Part shown: one piece after another, positions 37,668-49,400 of the stretch | How the letters are laid out: each line of letters opens with the position of its first letter | How positions within the stretch are numbered: position 1 is the first letter of the stretch | DNA from: Magnetococcus sp. PR-3 | Lineage (GTDB): Bacteria; Pseudomonadota; Magnetococcia; Magnetococcales; Magnetococcaceae | NCBI RefSeq assembly: GCF_036689865.1 | Contig: NZ_JBAHUQ010000001.1 | Location: forward strand, 496,001 to 560,000 | Direction of reading: 5' to 3' | DNA length: 64,000 bases | Notes under the pieces: model-generated | What the model was told of the DNA's origin: nothing | What the model saw: the letters and a program-made list of their open reading frames with translations, nothing else | The model's database searches: none | Program-made: the position numbers and the translations under genes

Positions 37668-40472
37668 CTAACTATTGGGAGCTTCAGTCGTAACAGCGGC
37701 ACCATAGAGGTTATTGGTTGGAAGAAGTGGAATGTTTTTCTCTTTAAGCTTTAAACGAAGGGCCAACCAGAACTCTCCTTTGGCCTGAATCTTGGCCAGG
37801 AAGTTACTCACTTTAAAACGCATTACATAGGCCGCAACCCATTTACCGTTGACGTTTTCTATACCAACAAATTGAATTTGGTGCGCCGGACGTTTGGGGT
37901 TTCCTTTACCCATAATATAGTCAGCACCTTCCACCAGCTCCCCAATAATATTTTCTATAACCTCCGGCTCCACATCTGCATCAATATGGAAATTCAACTC
38001 CATACGCAGTCCTTTGGGTACATCATTGTGGTTCTCAACTTTGGATTCTGACACCTTAGCGTTGGTCAGACTGACCACAGGACCTTCATACGATAGAATG
38101 CGTACAGTACGCCAAGTAATATCACTTACCTGTCCAAAAACATTGTCCACCTTAATATAATCTCCGACCTGGAAAGGACGCTCCACGTTGAGAATAATAC
38201 CGGAGAAGACGTTGGCAATGTTGGCCTGCACGGCAAAGCCCACCACCATAGCCAAGACACCAGAGGTCGCCAGAAGGCTCGTCAGAGTTTCATTAAACAC
38301 AAAGGCGGTGATACCTGCGACGGCAAGGGAGAATATCACAAATGTTGCCAACATCTTCATGACGTTGGGTATAGGACGGCGGGCTTTATTCTCCAGCGGA
38401 ACCCATATAAACCGACGGATAAACATATCTGACATGCGTGCCCCAATTAACCACCACAGGCTGTCATAACCTAGAACCAGAGTCTGGGTTAACCCCCGAG
38501 GCCAGTTGGCAAAGGACCAATCCACCAGAAGGTTGCCTACCGCCAGCACAAAAAGTGGCCAGAAAATGATGCGTAGAACCATTGAGTTCAACATCCAATA
38601 ACTACCCAACTGTTTTCGGTCGGTCAGCCAAGCAGCCAGTGAACCGATGAAACCAAAGATGGCAATATAGATAAAAAACTCACTGGGGATAAAATCCCGC
38701 ACCACGATGGTATCGGGCTTCAACAGTACACCCAGAGTAATCTTGGAGTAGAGAGGCTGCTCTCCTGTCATGCCGACATATTGAGGGGCACCATTGCCAC
38801 GCTCTCGAACAACCTTCTGGGAAACCCATGCATTGTTCACCTGCCATCCCGCACCAGGTCTGGCAATACGACGTTTGATCAGATCGCTCAGCATTGCCTT
38901 GCCGGTGGGCATACCCAACACATCCACCACATAACTGAGATTATTACGGTTCAGTGTTTGGTGGCGGAAGGAGATGCCAGCAATATGGTTGCTGTAGGCC
39001 CGTTCATCCTGGGTAAAGTTTAATTTAAAACGCTGTTTGATACGATAACGACGGTAACGAATACCGTCACTATCCTTACTCTCTTCCAGATTATCAAACG
39101 TTACCGGCTCAACAGCATTGGCAACTTCCATGGTCTCTGGTGAGAATTTCCCCTGATATCTAAACCAGATGGACATATCCAGCAAAGCGGTTTCATCCTG
39201 CCGGTCCATCTCACTGATCTCATGCAACGTAAAGCCGGTATAGACCACATTGGTCTTAAACATGAACCGGTCATTAACATAGAGTACGCGCCCTTGACGC
39301 AGGGCATCTACGTAGTTGAAGTTGACCCCTTTAGCCAGTGGAGAGAGCTGAATGGGGGCTGAAATCAGGTTCTGCCCATTGTAGACCCCGACTTGAATCG
39401 GCAGAGAAAGAGGGGCGTTAAGCGGATATTGCCCCGTCAAACCATGGGCAACGTGGTTACCTGACTTAAGGCCCAGGACAATTGAGACCGCATCATGACT
39501 AAGCGTTGCCATCCAACCCGGCGTATCTTCATAGGTTTGTTGATAGAGCGTCTGAAAACGTTGCGATTCATTATTGGCGGTATCAAACAATACCGGTGTG
39601 GCGGCAATGACACCATGACTGAGAAGATTGATATTTTTGCCTGAATACGTAGAGAGCGCAAACTGGAAAGAGCTGGTGGTCATATTGGATGAACCAAAAA
39701 CTTCCAAGGGGTTACCACTACTACGGATCAGGTGGACCATACGTGCAGCCACCTTTGGATCCATCGCCAAATAGACCGCCCCAAAATCGATACTTTTGAT
39801 CTTTTTAGTAATCTCTGACAAACCTGCATTAAGATCATCCGAGACTAAAAAGACATCCCGTACCGGTGTATCAAAGCGTTTATAGGTCTCAACAAAGGGC
39901 TCTACGACCTGATCATATTTGGCATCTTCACTACGGATTACATACATAATCCGCTGCTTTTTAATATTTCGCGCATAGTTGGCGATAAAGCGCGCCTCTT
40001 CTGCGGGGGAGAACCCCATACCTTTGGCCCAACCACCGGACTTCTCTTCAAGATAGAGCGGTGTAACCACCGGTATTCCTGATTCTTTCAGTGCAGGTTC
40101 TGCTTTTTCCAGCAGCTCATGGTCCAAAAAACCCACGGCGGCAACAACACGCCCGTTCTTAATAATTTCTGCACTGGCCTGGGCATCTTCCTCCAAGACC
40201 ATCATCTCTATCGGCCGCCCATTCCAACCACCAGCCGCATTGATTTTTTGGATGGACAGGGAGGCACCGCGCATCAGTTCCTTACCAGCTGTTGACTTCA
40301 TCGGCCCCACCACAGCAATGCGTGGGCGGGTCTCCGGATCATCTTCGACCAGGGTAACCCGGGTAACCAATGAAAGAATGGTACTCATGACGATGACAAT
40401 GATCAGGGTAATTCCCAGCAGCTTCCATTTGCTTGAGCCAGACAAGGATTTACTCGATTGTTCCTGTTCCAT
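37668..40472 (-). CDS. Periplasmic ligand-binding domain fused to MscS channel
   Basis: A 934-residue membrane protein. A signal anchor (about 17-37) leads into a type I periplasmic-binding domain (about 49-390) of the branched-chain amino acid (LivJ/Peripla_BP_6) kind: RPRIAVVGPMKSTAGKEL, GASLSIQKINAAGGWNG, then GAVYLAMDPKVAARMVHLI. A linker region follows, then several membrane helices from about 598. An MscS pore helix and beta-domain are recognisable at about 735-800 (LAMVVGFAVQANIANVFSG, NVERPFQVGDYIKVDNVFGQV), then the C-terminal alpha/beta part. The layout suggests a channel whose opening depends on a periplasmic ligand, by analogy with receptor channels; this is inference. GAGGAG precedes the ATG. 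The gene is 27 bases after the TpsA stop and probably in the same operon. Confidence 0.9.
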   Translation of the reverse strand: MEQEQSSKSLSGSSKWKLLGITLIIVIVMSTILSLVTRVTLVEDDPETRPRIAVVGPMKSTAGKELMRGASLSIQKINAAGGWNGRPIEMMVLEEDAQASAEIIKNGRVVAAVGFLDHELLEKAEPALKESGIPVVTPLYLEEKSGGWAKGMGFSPAEEARFIANYARNIKKQRIMYVIRSEDAKYDQVVEPFVETYKRFDTPVRDVFLVSDDLNAGLSEITKKIKSIDFGAVYLAMDPKVAARMVHLIRSSGNPLEVFGSSNMTTSSFQFALSTYSGKNINLLSHGVIAATPVLFDTANNESQRFQTLYQQTYEDTPGWMATLSHDAVSIVLGLKSGNHVAHGLTGQYPLNAPLSLPIQVGVYNGQNLISAPIQLSPLAKGVNFNYVDALRQGRVLYVNDRFMFKTNVVYTGFTLHEISEMDRQDETALLDMSIWFRYQGKFSPETMEVANAVEPVTFDNLEESKDSDGIRYRRYRIKQRFKLNFTQDERAYSNHIAGISFRHQTLNRNNLSYVVDVLGMPTGKAMLSDLIKRRIARPGAGWQVNNAWVSQKVVRERGNGAPQYVGMTGEQPLYSKITLGVLLKPDTIVVRDFIPSEFFIYIAIFGFIGSLAAWLTDRKQLGSYWMLNSMVLRIIFWPLFVLAVGNLLVDWSFANWPRGLTQTLVLGYDSLWWLIGARMSDMFIRRFIWVPLENKARRPIPNVMKMLATFVIFSLAVAGITAFVFNETLTSLLATSGVLAMVVGFAVQANIANVFSGIILNVERPFQVGDYIKVDNVFGQVSDITWRTVRILSYEGPVVSLTNAKVSESKVENHNDVPKGLRMELNFHIDADVEPEVIENIIGELVEGADYIMGKGNPKRPAHQIQFVGIENVNGKWVAAYVMRFKVSNFLAKIQAKGEFWLALRLKLKEKNIPLLPTNNLYGAAVTTEAPNS

Positions 40473-40499
40473 TTTTTACTCCTCAAAAATCCAAGCCGC

Positions 40500-43400
40500 T
40501 CATTGATTTCCGGTATTTTGGGTCACAACCTGCTGACCTTCATGAATCTCAACATTGACCTTGTTGCCATCCGCCAGCTCAACGCTAACCAATAGAGGCA
40601 ATCCGCCTTCGGGCACATCATAGATCACGACATCACCCGTTGCGGCATCAAACCGCACCCATCTGGGGAGTGCTTTTCCATCCACCATTGTCACCGACAA
40701 AGGAGGGGCAGCACTTTGGTATTGTGGTGTTTGTTTAAACACAGACATACGCATACTACTGGCTTCCTGAACCTTATGCGCATAGGCCAGGGCATCGGTT
40801 AAAGATTTTCCCCGTGTTAAAGCATGGCTTAAAGCTTTATCAAATGTGGGGCCACGGCCTTGTGTTTCCAGCACCTTCTGCACCCCTTCACCTGAAGCCA
40901 GTGCGGAAGCCAACGTCTGTTCAGGTGTTGATTCTGTTTTGGATTGAGCTTCAACTTCTTCAGCCAGTTCCATGGCCTGTTTAGGGGTCAAACCTTTTTG
41001 CAACGCTTTGGCAACTGTACGATCAAATGCCAAGGAGCGGTTCTCTTTCAGGTTGATCTCACCACTGGCAAAAGAGGCGGAGGGACTCTTACGGTCCATC
41101 TCTATGGCTGCTTTCTCCTGTTTTTCGATTTCCAACGCTTGAGTTACAGACTCTGAAACCGAAAGACCACGGGCAAGACCTGCCATAATGGCTTTATCCA
41201 TGGTTGAACCACGGCCACCCTTGGGTAACCAGGAGAGGTCACCAGATGCCAATTGATCGGACATGTTACACCCTTGCCCACCCCTGCAACTGCTTTGGGC
41301 TGCTAGCGCTTTTTCCTGGGCCGCCATCGCTTCAGCACGCACCAATGCCTCTTTGGCATCAACCCCCCTGGCCAACAGCGCTGTCAATGACTTACTGAAC
41401 GCCTCCGAACGCCCCTCTAGCAATGAGGAGGCGTCCGAGGCCAGTTGTGAGGAGGTAGAGGTGGGTTGCTGCCCCATAGCATCACTTTGACTGGCCGCTT
41501 GGTTAGCGGTGGCCAATGCTTGGGTGAAGCTCTGCCCTCTAGCCAGTGCAGCTGCTAAAACCTGTTCAAAAGCTTCAGCACCAGCATCGGTCTCAGCACT
41601 GGAGAGGGATTGCAGACTACTACCCAGATCACCACCCGCAGCTGCGGCCGCTACCGAAGCAGACTGGGTCTGTGGGGTCTGGCTTGCAATTTGATCTTGC
41701 AAAACGCTATTTGCACGGGCGATGGCTTCATTCATAGAAACACCCGAGGCCAGCAGTGCAGCCACAACCGTACTGTGGGCCTCTTGTGCCTGTGCAGCCT
41801 CCTGACTGTCCATACCAGCGGCCATGGCCGCTTCTACTTGACTGCTGGCAAGAGATGCCAGGGAGGCCGCTACATCTCCCCCTCCTGCCAGGGATGAAGA
41901 GGCACTCTGCACAGCCGCTTCAGCCGTAGCTGCCGAGGCAGAAGCGGTTGAATCCGCGCCACTGGCATCCGACGCCACAGCCTCACCTGTGGATGAAGAA
42001 TCTACCGGGCTGGCATTTTGCTCTGCCATGCCATCTGTAGAGCCGGAACTGCCTTCTGCACCAGCCAAGGTATCAGCATCCCCCGCCCCAACCATATCTG
42101 GAGAGAGGCTCGCCACGGTTAAGCTCTCTGAAGGGGTAGAAGCACTAGAGCTGGCAGCCTCTGTTGCTGAGCCATCAGCGGCAGCACTGCTACTATCCGC
42201 CGTCGACGTATTGCTATCGGCCGTGCTCGTACTCTCTGCCGTGCTCGTACTCTCTGCCGTGCTCGTACTCTCTGCCGTGCTCGTACTCTCTGCCGTGCTC
42301 GTACTCTCTGCCGTGCTCGTGCTCTCCGCCGTTGAGGCGCTGCTATCCGCCACCGATGTGCTCGTACTCTCGGCTGCGCTCGTACTCTCCGCCGTTGAGG
42401 CGCTGCTATCCGCCACCGATGTGCTCGTACTCTCGGCTGCGCTCGTACTCTCCGCCGTTGAGGCGCTGCTATCCGCCACCGATGTGCTCGTACTCTCGGC
42501 TGTGCTCGTGCTCTCCGCCGTTGAGGCGCTGCTGTCCGCTACCGACGTGCTCGTACTCTCCGCCGTTGAGGCGCTGCTATCCGCTACCGACGTGCTCGTA
42601 CTCTCCACCGTTGAGGCGCTGCTGTCCGCTACCGACGTGCTCGTACTCTCAGCTGTACTCGTACTCTCCGCTACCGACGTGCTCGTACTGGCCGCTGTGC
42701 TCGTACTCTCCACCGTTGAGGCGCTACTCTGAGCCGTAGCCGTTGTTGCACTATCCGTCGTTGTTGCCGAGGCTGTGCTGGTGGATGTCGTGTTGGTATC
42801 GAGCGTCGCGAGACTGCTACCCCCTCCCCCAATGGGCAGTCCACCATCGGCATCGGTGGAGACGCTCATGGTACCTGGCTCTTGCCCAGCCAACGCAGTA
42901 GAGGTTGAACCGGAATCGGTGCTTGATGCGTTGCTCGCATCCGTGCTGCTCTCCGATGCTGAACTGATGGTGGGAATATCACTGCTGGTGGGTGAGCTGG
43001 GCAACGCCTGGACGGTTAGCGTTCCCGTTGCATAAGTGATGGCATATCCCAGAGCATCAACCGCACCCGATGGGGTCAGATCAAATACACCCACCGTGGT
43101 ACCACCTCCAGCTATGGTCGCCGATGTTGTAATGACACTCGATTCAGCATCGCTGTTCTGTAGATTAGCCACCGTGTAGGTATAAGTTTCAGGGGTCTCA
43201 CTAAAATAGATGGTCTGGCTATCGGCTGTAATCGTCAAGGAAGGCTGTTCCCGATAGACCACATAGGTACCAGTACTGTTCAGAGCTGTCGTATAGTTAC
43301 TCGCAGAGCTGCTGGAGTTGTATCGATAATTCCCCTGGCTGGCCATGGCAGTCACCCCAGAACTTCCCGCAACGGTACCGGCATAAAACACCACATTACC

Positions 43401-46400
43401 AGATGTTGCTGTCACTGTCGGAGACCCACTGGTCAACACCTCACCAGCCTGAGCATCAACAACCACGGAAGTTGCCGAGATATTCTCACTTAAGGTGATA
43501 TCCCCACTACTGGCTACCAGAGAGACCGCACCGGAGGCATCAACCCCCGTGGGATTGACGGACCCAACGGTGAAGCCGCTAGAACTGATAACATTGAGTG
43601 TGGTCACGTCTTCTGCTGCAATGGTGCCAACCTGGTTAGAGCTGGAGCTCAAATTCACCGAGCCACCTTTAAAGCCCACTTTATCAGCGATCAACGATCC
43701 TGTTTGCGAAACTGAACCGGTTGTTTCAAATACCAGGTTTTGTCCAGAGAGATCCAAAGCACCATCCATGGCAACACCACCGGAGTGACTGGAATCCCCA
43801 AAATAGAGGGCTGGTACATCCAGGATTTCCAACAGATCGGTGGTTACAATACTGGAACTCCCCCCAACCACCAAAGAGTCAGTGCTGTTATCCGGCGTGT
43901 AGACCATATTGCTGGCACTGGAGATGGTGTTGTTACCCCCCAGGGTTAAATTGTCTACATATAGAGAAAGCGCCCCTGAGGTTGTGGATGTTGAAGCAAT
44001 GGAGACCCCAGCTGCCAAGGTCAAACTTTGCGTATCCATAGCCAGAGAACCAAAGCTGTTCTGAGAGGTGCTCATGCTCACTGAGCCCGCCGCCATATCA
44101 ACCTTGCCACTGACATTGAGAGTTCCACCCAAATCGATGGCGGTGGAGCCCCCTGCCGCCGCTACCTTAAATCCTGTTAGCGGTGTGGTGGCCCCTACAT
44201 CCCCACTTTGGGTCCAACTACCTGTGGATTGAACCTCCAGATCATAGGCCCCATCAATGGCTCCAGAGAGTGTCTGACTCCCAGAACCACCTACGACCGT
44301 GGCACTACCAGAGAGGGTAAGAGTGCCGCTTACTGTATTATTATCCGAACCAAAGCTTAACGCGCCGCTAGATGAGACCCCGCTGCCGGCAATCTGCATC
44401 GATTCACCAACACTCAGACCACCGGAAATAGCCAGGGTTGCCCCTGAACTCACCTGCGTTGAACCGGTGGTCGTACCCAGAGCATTGTCATGACTAATGG
44501 CCAAGGTACCGGACTGTACGGTCGTGGTTCCGCTGAAACTGTTATCGCCACTGAGAGTAGTGGTACCACTACCCTCCATATCTAAACCACCACTACCGGA
44601 GATGGTGTTCCCCAAACTTAAGGAGTCACTACGGTTGAGGGAGAGGGTGCTGTTATTAGCCACGGCACCACTGCCCAGGGTGCCAGAGGTTCCGCCACTG
44701 CCTACCTGTAGCGTACCGCTGGTGATGGTGGTGGTACCCGAGTAGCTATTCGCCCCACTTAATACTGTGGTGCCACTGCCCTTCTGTTCCAACGTTCCCG
44801 TACCGGAGATGGCATTATCCAGGGTCAAGCTATCACTGCGGTTGGTAATCAAGGCGCTGCTGTTGACCACGGCACCACTACCCAGGGTACCGCTGGTTCC
44901 ACCACTGCCTACTTGTAGCGTCCCGCTGGTAATGGTGGTACTGCCCGAATAGCTATTACTACCACTCAATACCGTGGTACCACTACCTGCCTGTTCCAAC
45001 GTACCCGTGCCGGAGATGGCGTTATCAAGGGTCAGACTGTCACTGCGGTTGGTAATCAAGCCGCCACTGTTGACCACAGAGCCACTGCCCAGGGTACCAG
45101 AGGTTCCGCCACTACCCACTTGCAGAATCCCGCTGTTGATGGTGGTGGTACCCGAGTAGCTATTCGCCCCACTTAATACTGTGGTGCCACTGCCCTTCTG
45201 TTCCAACGTTCCCGTACCGGAGATGGCATTATCCAGGGTCAGGCTATCGCTGCGGTTGGTGATCAAGGCGCTACTGTTAACGACCGCCCCACTGCCTAAG
45301 CTTCCTGAAGTGCCCCCAGTTCCCACCTGCAAAGTACCACTGGTAATGGTGGTGGTACCGCTGTAGCTGTTACTACCACTAAGGGTGGTGGTGCCACTAC
45401 CACTCTGTTCAAAACTACCGGTACCGGAGATGACATTATCTAGGGTTAAACTATCGCTGCGGTTGGTGGTCAGGGTGCCATTATTGGTGACGGCCCCACT
45501 ACCCAAGGTTCCCGTGGTACCACCATCCCCTACCTGTAGTGTGCCACTGCTAATGGTCGTACTGCCGGTAAAGGTATTGGCAGCAGTCCACTTCACCACG
45601 CCCCCTCCCTGCACCGTAACTGTCGAGGCACCGGCGATCACACCATCCACCGTACCACTGTTGGAGATATCCAATACCAGATCAGCATTGTCCAGCGTCA
45701 CCCCACCACTGCCGGTTAGATCGGTAGCTGTGATGGTGATATCCCCAGATGTTGTACTGGAACTGGTATCCACCCCTGCACTAAGGTTAACCGTTGAGCC
45801 GGTTAAGGAGATCGCCCCACCAGAACTGGTGAGTGCCTTGTTCACATTCACCGTACCGCCGCTGGTATTGATGTTGATAGAGCTACCGCTCACATCCGAG
45901 GCCACAGTGATATCACCACTGCTGGAGGTTAGATCAACAGCCCCACTCATGGAGGTAGCAGTGGTGCCATCCCCCAAGGTAAAACCATCGCTATCCACAA
46001 CCGTCAGAGAGGAGATATTACTAACCACCAGCGTATCAAAATCGTTGCCGCTGTTATTCAGATTGATCGCCCCACCATCAAGGGTCACCGTACCAGCTTT
46101 GATGGCAGCATTCTGGGTAAAGGTTCCGGTGGTCTGGAACACCACCGACTGGCCGCTTAGATCCAGAGCCGTGTCGACCTGAATGGAATCAGTGGTAGCA
46201 CCACCAAAATAGAACCCCTGATCAGATGTCATCCCCGTGAACACAGAGGAGTCGATATTCTGGTCCGCGCCGCTGCCACCAATGGAGAGACTACCATCTA
46301 CCTCAAAGTTGACAGAGCCTGCGGTTCTCAGCGTGCCAGAGAGATCAGACCCCTCCACCAACTCCAGAACCAGAGACCCCTGGGTGGTGTTGGAGGTAAA

Positions 46401-49400
46401 AATACTCACCCCATTAGCCACTTTCACAGGCCCACCGCGCAGGGTTAACATACCACTGGTCGTAATGTCGGTAGAGAGCTTCAGGCCAAACACATTAGCC
46501 ACACTGGTGGTACCCTCCAGCTCAACATTGCCACCACTGGTCAGCAATTGGGCATCGTGCATCCATAAGCCTGCTGCGGTGGCGGTGTTGGAGGCTGCGG
46601 TGATATCCCCCTTCATCGTTGTGTGACCACCACCGGTGTTGATCTCAGCATTACCCCCCAGGCTGGTTCCCCGCTGATAGAAACCATAAGAGTTGGCGAC
46701 ACTTCGGGTGCTGCGCCCAGCCCCCCAGAAGTTACCACCACCCGTATTGACCCCATCCCCATAGAGGTAGATCCCTGTACTCCAATTAGGATCGGCCCCC
46801 ACGGTGGGAGACTCGGCAAAACCGTTGCCCACCTGAATGGTGGTTATGCCACCCGGACCACTGAAGCCTGTATAGGGCGTCCAACTGGTGGAGCCGGAGC
46901 CACCCCCCATCCAAACGCCACCCCCACCGGTAGCGATGGCACCAGAACTCTGGGTAATGCCACCACCATTAAGGCCATCACGGTTGGCCCACAACACGAC
47001 ATTGCCACCTGCGGTACTGATCGTAGCATTCTGGTTAATACTGCCCGCGGCATAGAGACGTACATCCCCAGCTTGACCACCGCCAGAGGTATCCACCATA
47101 CCTGAGAGGGTGAGATTGCCCCCATACAGGGTCAAAGCACCATCGATATCTACCGCACCCAACGTAATATCAGCGCTGGTGGTGGTCGATTTACCCAGGG
47201 TTAACCCGGTGATGCTGGTCCCATAGTTGAAGGCTGCCAGATCCACCGCCGTTTCAAAATTGCTGGTAAGGGGCTGCAGCGTCAGCGTACCGGTTGTTGA
47301 GATCGTGGTGGAAGCACCAACAACGGAGGTGATGTCATCGGTGTTAAACACAACGTTGGCCGTGGAGGCGGTCACCAGTGGGGTCACCCCCTGAATGGCT
47401 GTGCTGTTGGCCCGATTTCCCAGATAGAGTGCCGCTGACAAGGTCACATCATCATGGCCAGAGCTATTGCTCCCCGTCACAGAAATCGTACCGCTGTTGG
47501 AGAGAATCTGCCCAACACCCGTTGCTGCAGTCGTTCCCAGGAAAAAGTCGACCGCAGTCATATTGACACTGGTGCCGGTAATATCGATCCCTCCACCACT
47601 GCTGGCCGTGGATTGAATCAGATACTGCCCGCCATCACCAAACCAGACCCCTCTAAGTCCCGACGCCGTTGTTAGACCGGTAATGGAGATGGCTGAAGCA
47701 CTGCTGCTGGAACTGCTTAACACATAGTTAGGCTGCTGCTGGTGGGCAAAGAGCACCCCATCACTGCTATCACTCTTACCATCGATGGTAAGGGTACCAC
47801 TGCCACTATCAATCTTTAGATACCCCATAGTATCCACACCCGGGGCATAGACAGAGTTGCGGCTCTCACCCCGGACAAGAATATCTCCGCCGCCCGATAC
47901 CAGCGTCACCGGGGTGGTACTGGATCCATCCGTCGGCCCCAAACGTACCCCAGCATTGTAACTGCTACTACCACCATAGTAGGCATAACCATCTGGAATA
48001 CCATCCGTATTGGCATCACTACCACCTGCCAAAACTATTTTGCCACCACCTGTGGCGATATCCACACCCGCTGAAAGCAGAATATGGGCCTGAGCTGTAC
48101 CCGAAGTATGAGTGTTGCTATTGGCCCAAAGAATGACATCACCCCCACTGGTGGTAATGTCACCCTGCTGGTTAATGGCACCATTTAATGTCTTGAGTAA
48201 GACATCTCCACTGGCACCACCGGCAGAGGTATCAATGGTATTGGTTACTGTGAGGGTATTGCCCAATACGTTCAGGGGGCCAGCAATGGTTGTCGCAGAG
48301 CCCAGCAAGATATCCGCTAAATTGGTCGCCGAGCCGAGGGTTAGCCCGGTAAGACCAGAACCAAAGCTCATTTGAGTGGTGTCAAGCTGGGTTTCAAAAC
48401 TACCCGCCACCGGCTGAATGGTCACCGAACCGGTGGTATTGAAGTGCGTCGTATCCCCCGCAGTGGTGGTGATATCATCACTGTTTACAATGACGTTGGC
48501 ACTGGAAGTGGTGACACTGGGCGTTACCCCCTGAACCGCCGTACTGCTGGCCCGGCTCCCCAGATAAACCTCACCCAGCAAAATGATATCGTCATCATTA
48601 TTTGTACTGGTACCATTGAGGGTAATATCACCATGGTTGGAGAGAACCTGTAGGGTCATATCACTGGAGACACTACCCGCTGTGACGAGACCAAGCCCCT
48701 CTGTGGATACGGTCGCTTGACCGGTGAGGCTAACCCCTCCACCCGTTGCTGCTGTGGATTGGATCAGGATATTTCCACTGGTGGCATTGGCCAACCAAAG
48801 TCCCATATAGCCAGAGGAGCTCGCGGAGGTTAGACCTGTGATGGAAATGGCATTGGGACTGGTACTAGCAGAAGTGATGGCATAGTTGGGAACCTGACCA
48901 TAACTGAGTTCAATACCGTGGCCATGGGAACTTTTACCCTCCATAACGATGGTGCCGGTACCACTGTCAATCAACAGGTTCGGTCCAGATGAGAGGCCCG
49001 GGTTATCCCCTTGGTTGGCGGTTTCACCCCGCAGAATGATATCCCCACCCCCAGAGTTTAAACTGACCAGTGAGGTGCCTGAAGCGGCATCCATATAACC
49101 CAGACGTACCCCAGCCCGATATTCTGTACCACTGGACCCTCGGTAGGTATAGCCGTCAGGTACACCATCACCATCTGTATCCAAGCCACCTGCCATGACG
49201 ATCTTACCGCCAGAGCTGGCGATATCTACCCCACTGGCCAGTTCAATCTGAGCATCCGTGGTGGTCAAACCGCTGTTGCTGCGGTTGTTGTTGCTGTTGG
49301 ACCAGAGAATGACATCCCCACCACCGGTGGTGATGTCTGCATTGATTATAATAACCTGATCATCCGTCTTCAGTAACACATCGCCCGCCGCCCCCCCGGC

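Noticed and set aside
37248-37754. 168-codon plus-strand frame across the convergent intergenic region
   Set aside because: It overlaps the end of the MscS-fusion gene antisense, starts without a ribosome site and covers diverged repeat sequence.
41989-42732. Long plus-strand open frame opposite the adhesin, with LSAVLVLSAV repeats
   Set aside because: It is the antisense of the STAEST repeat tract; the repeat has no stops in that frame, and there is no ribosome site.
45385-46182. Other long plus-strand frames opposite the adhesin gene (for example 45385-46182)
   Set aside because: They mirror the repetitive Gly/Ser/Thr-rich coding strand and have compositions unlike real proteins.
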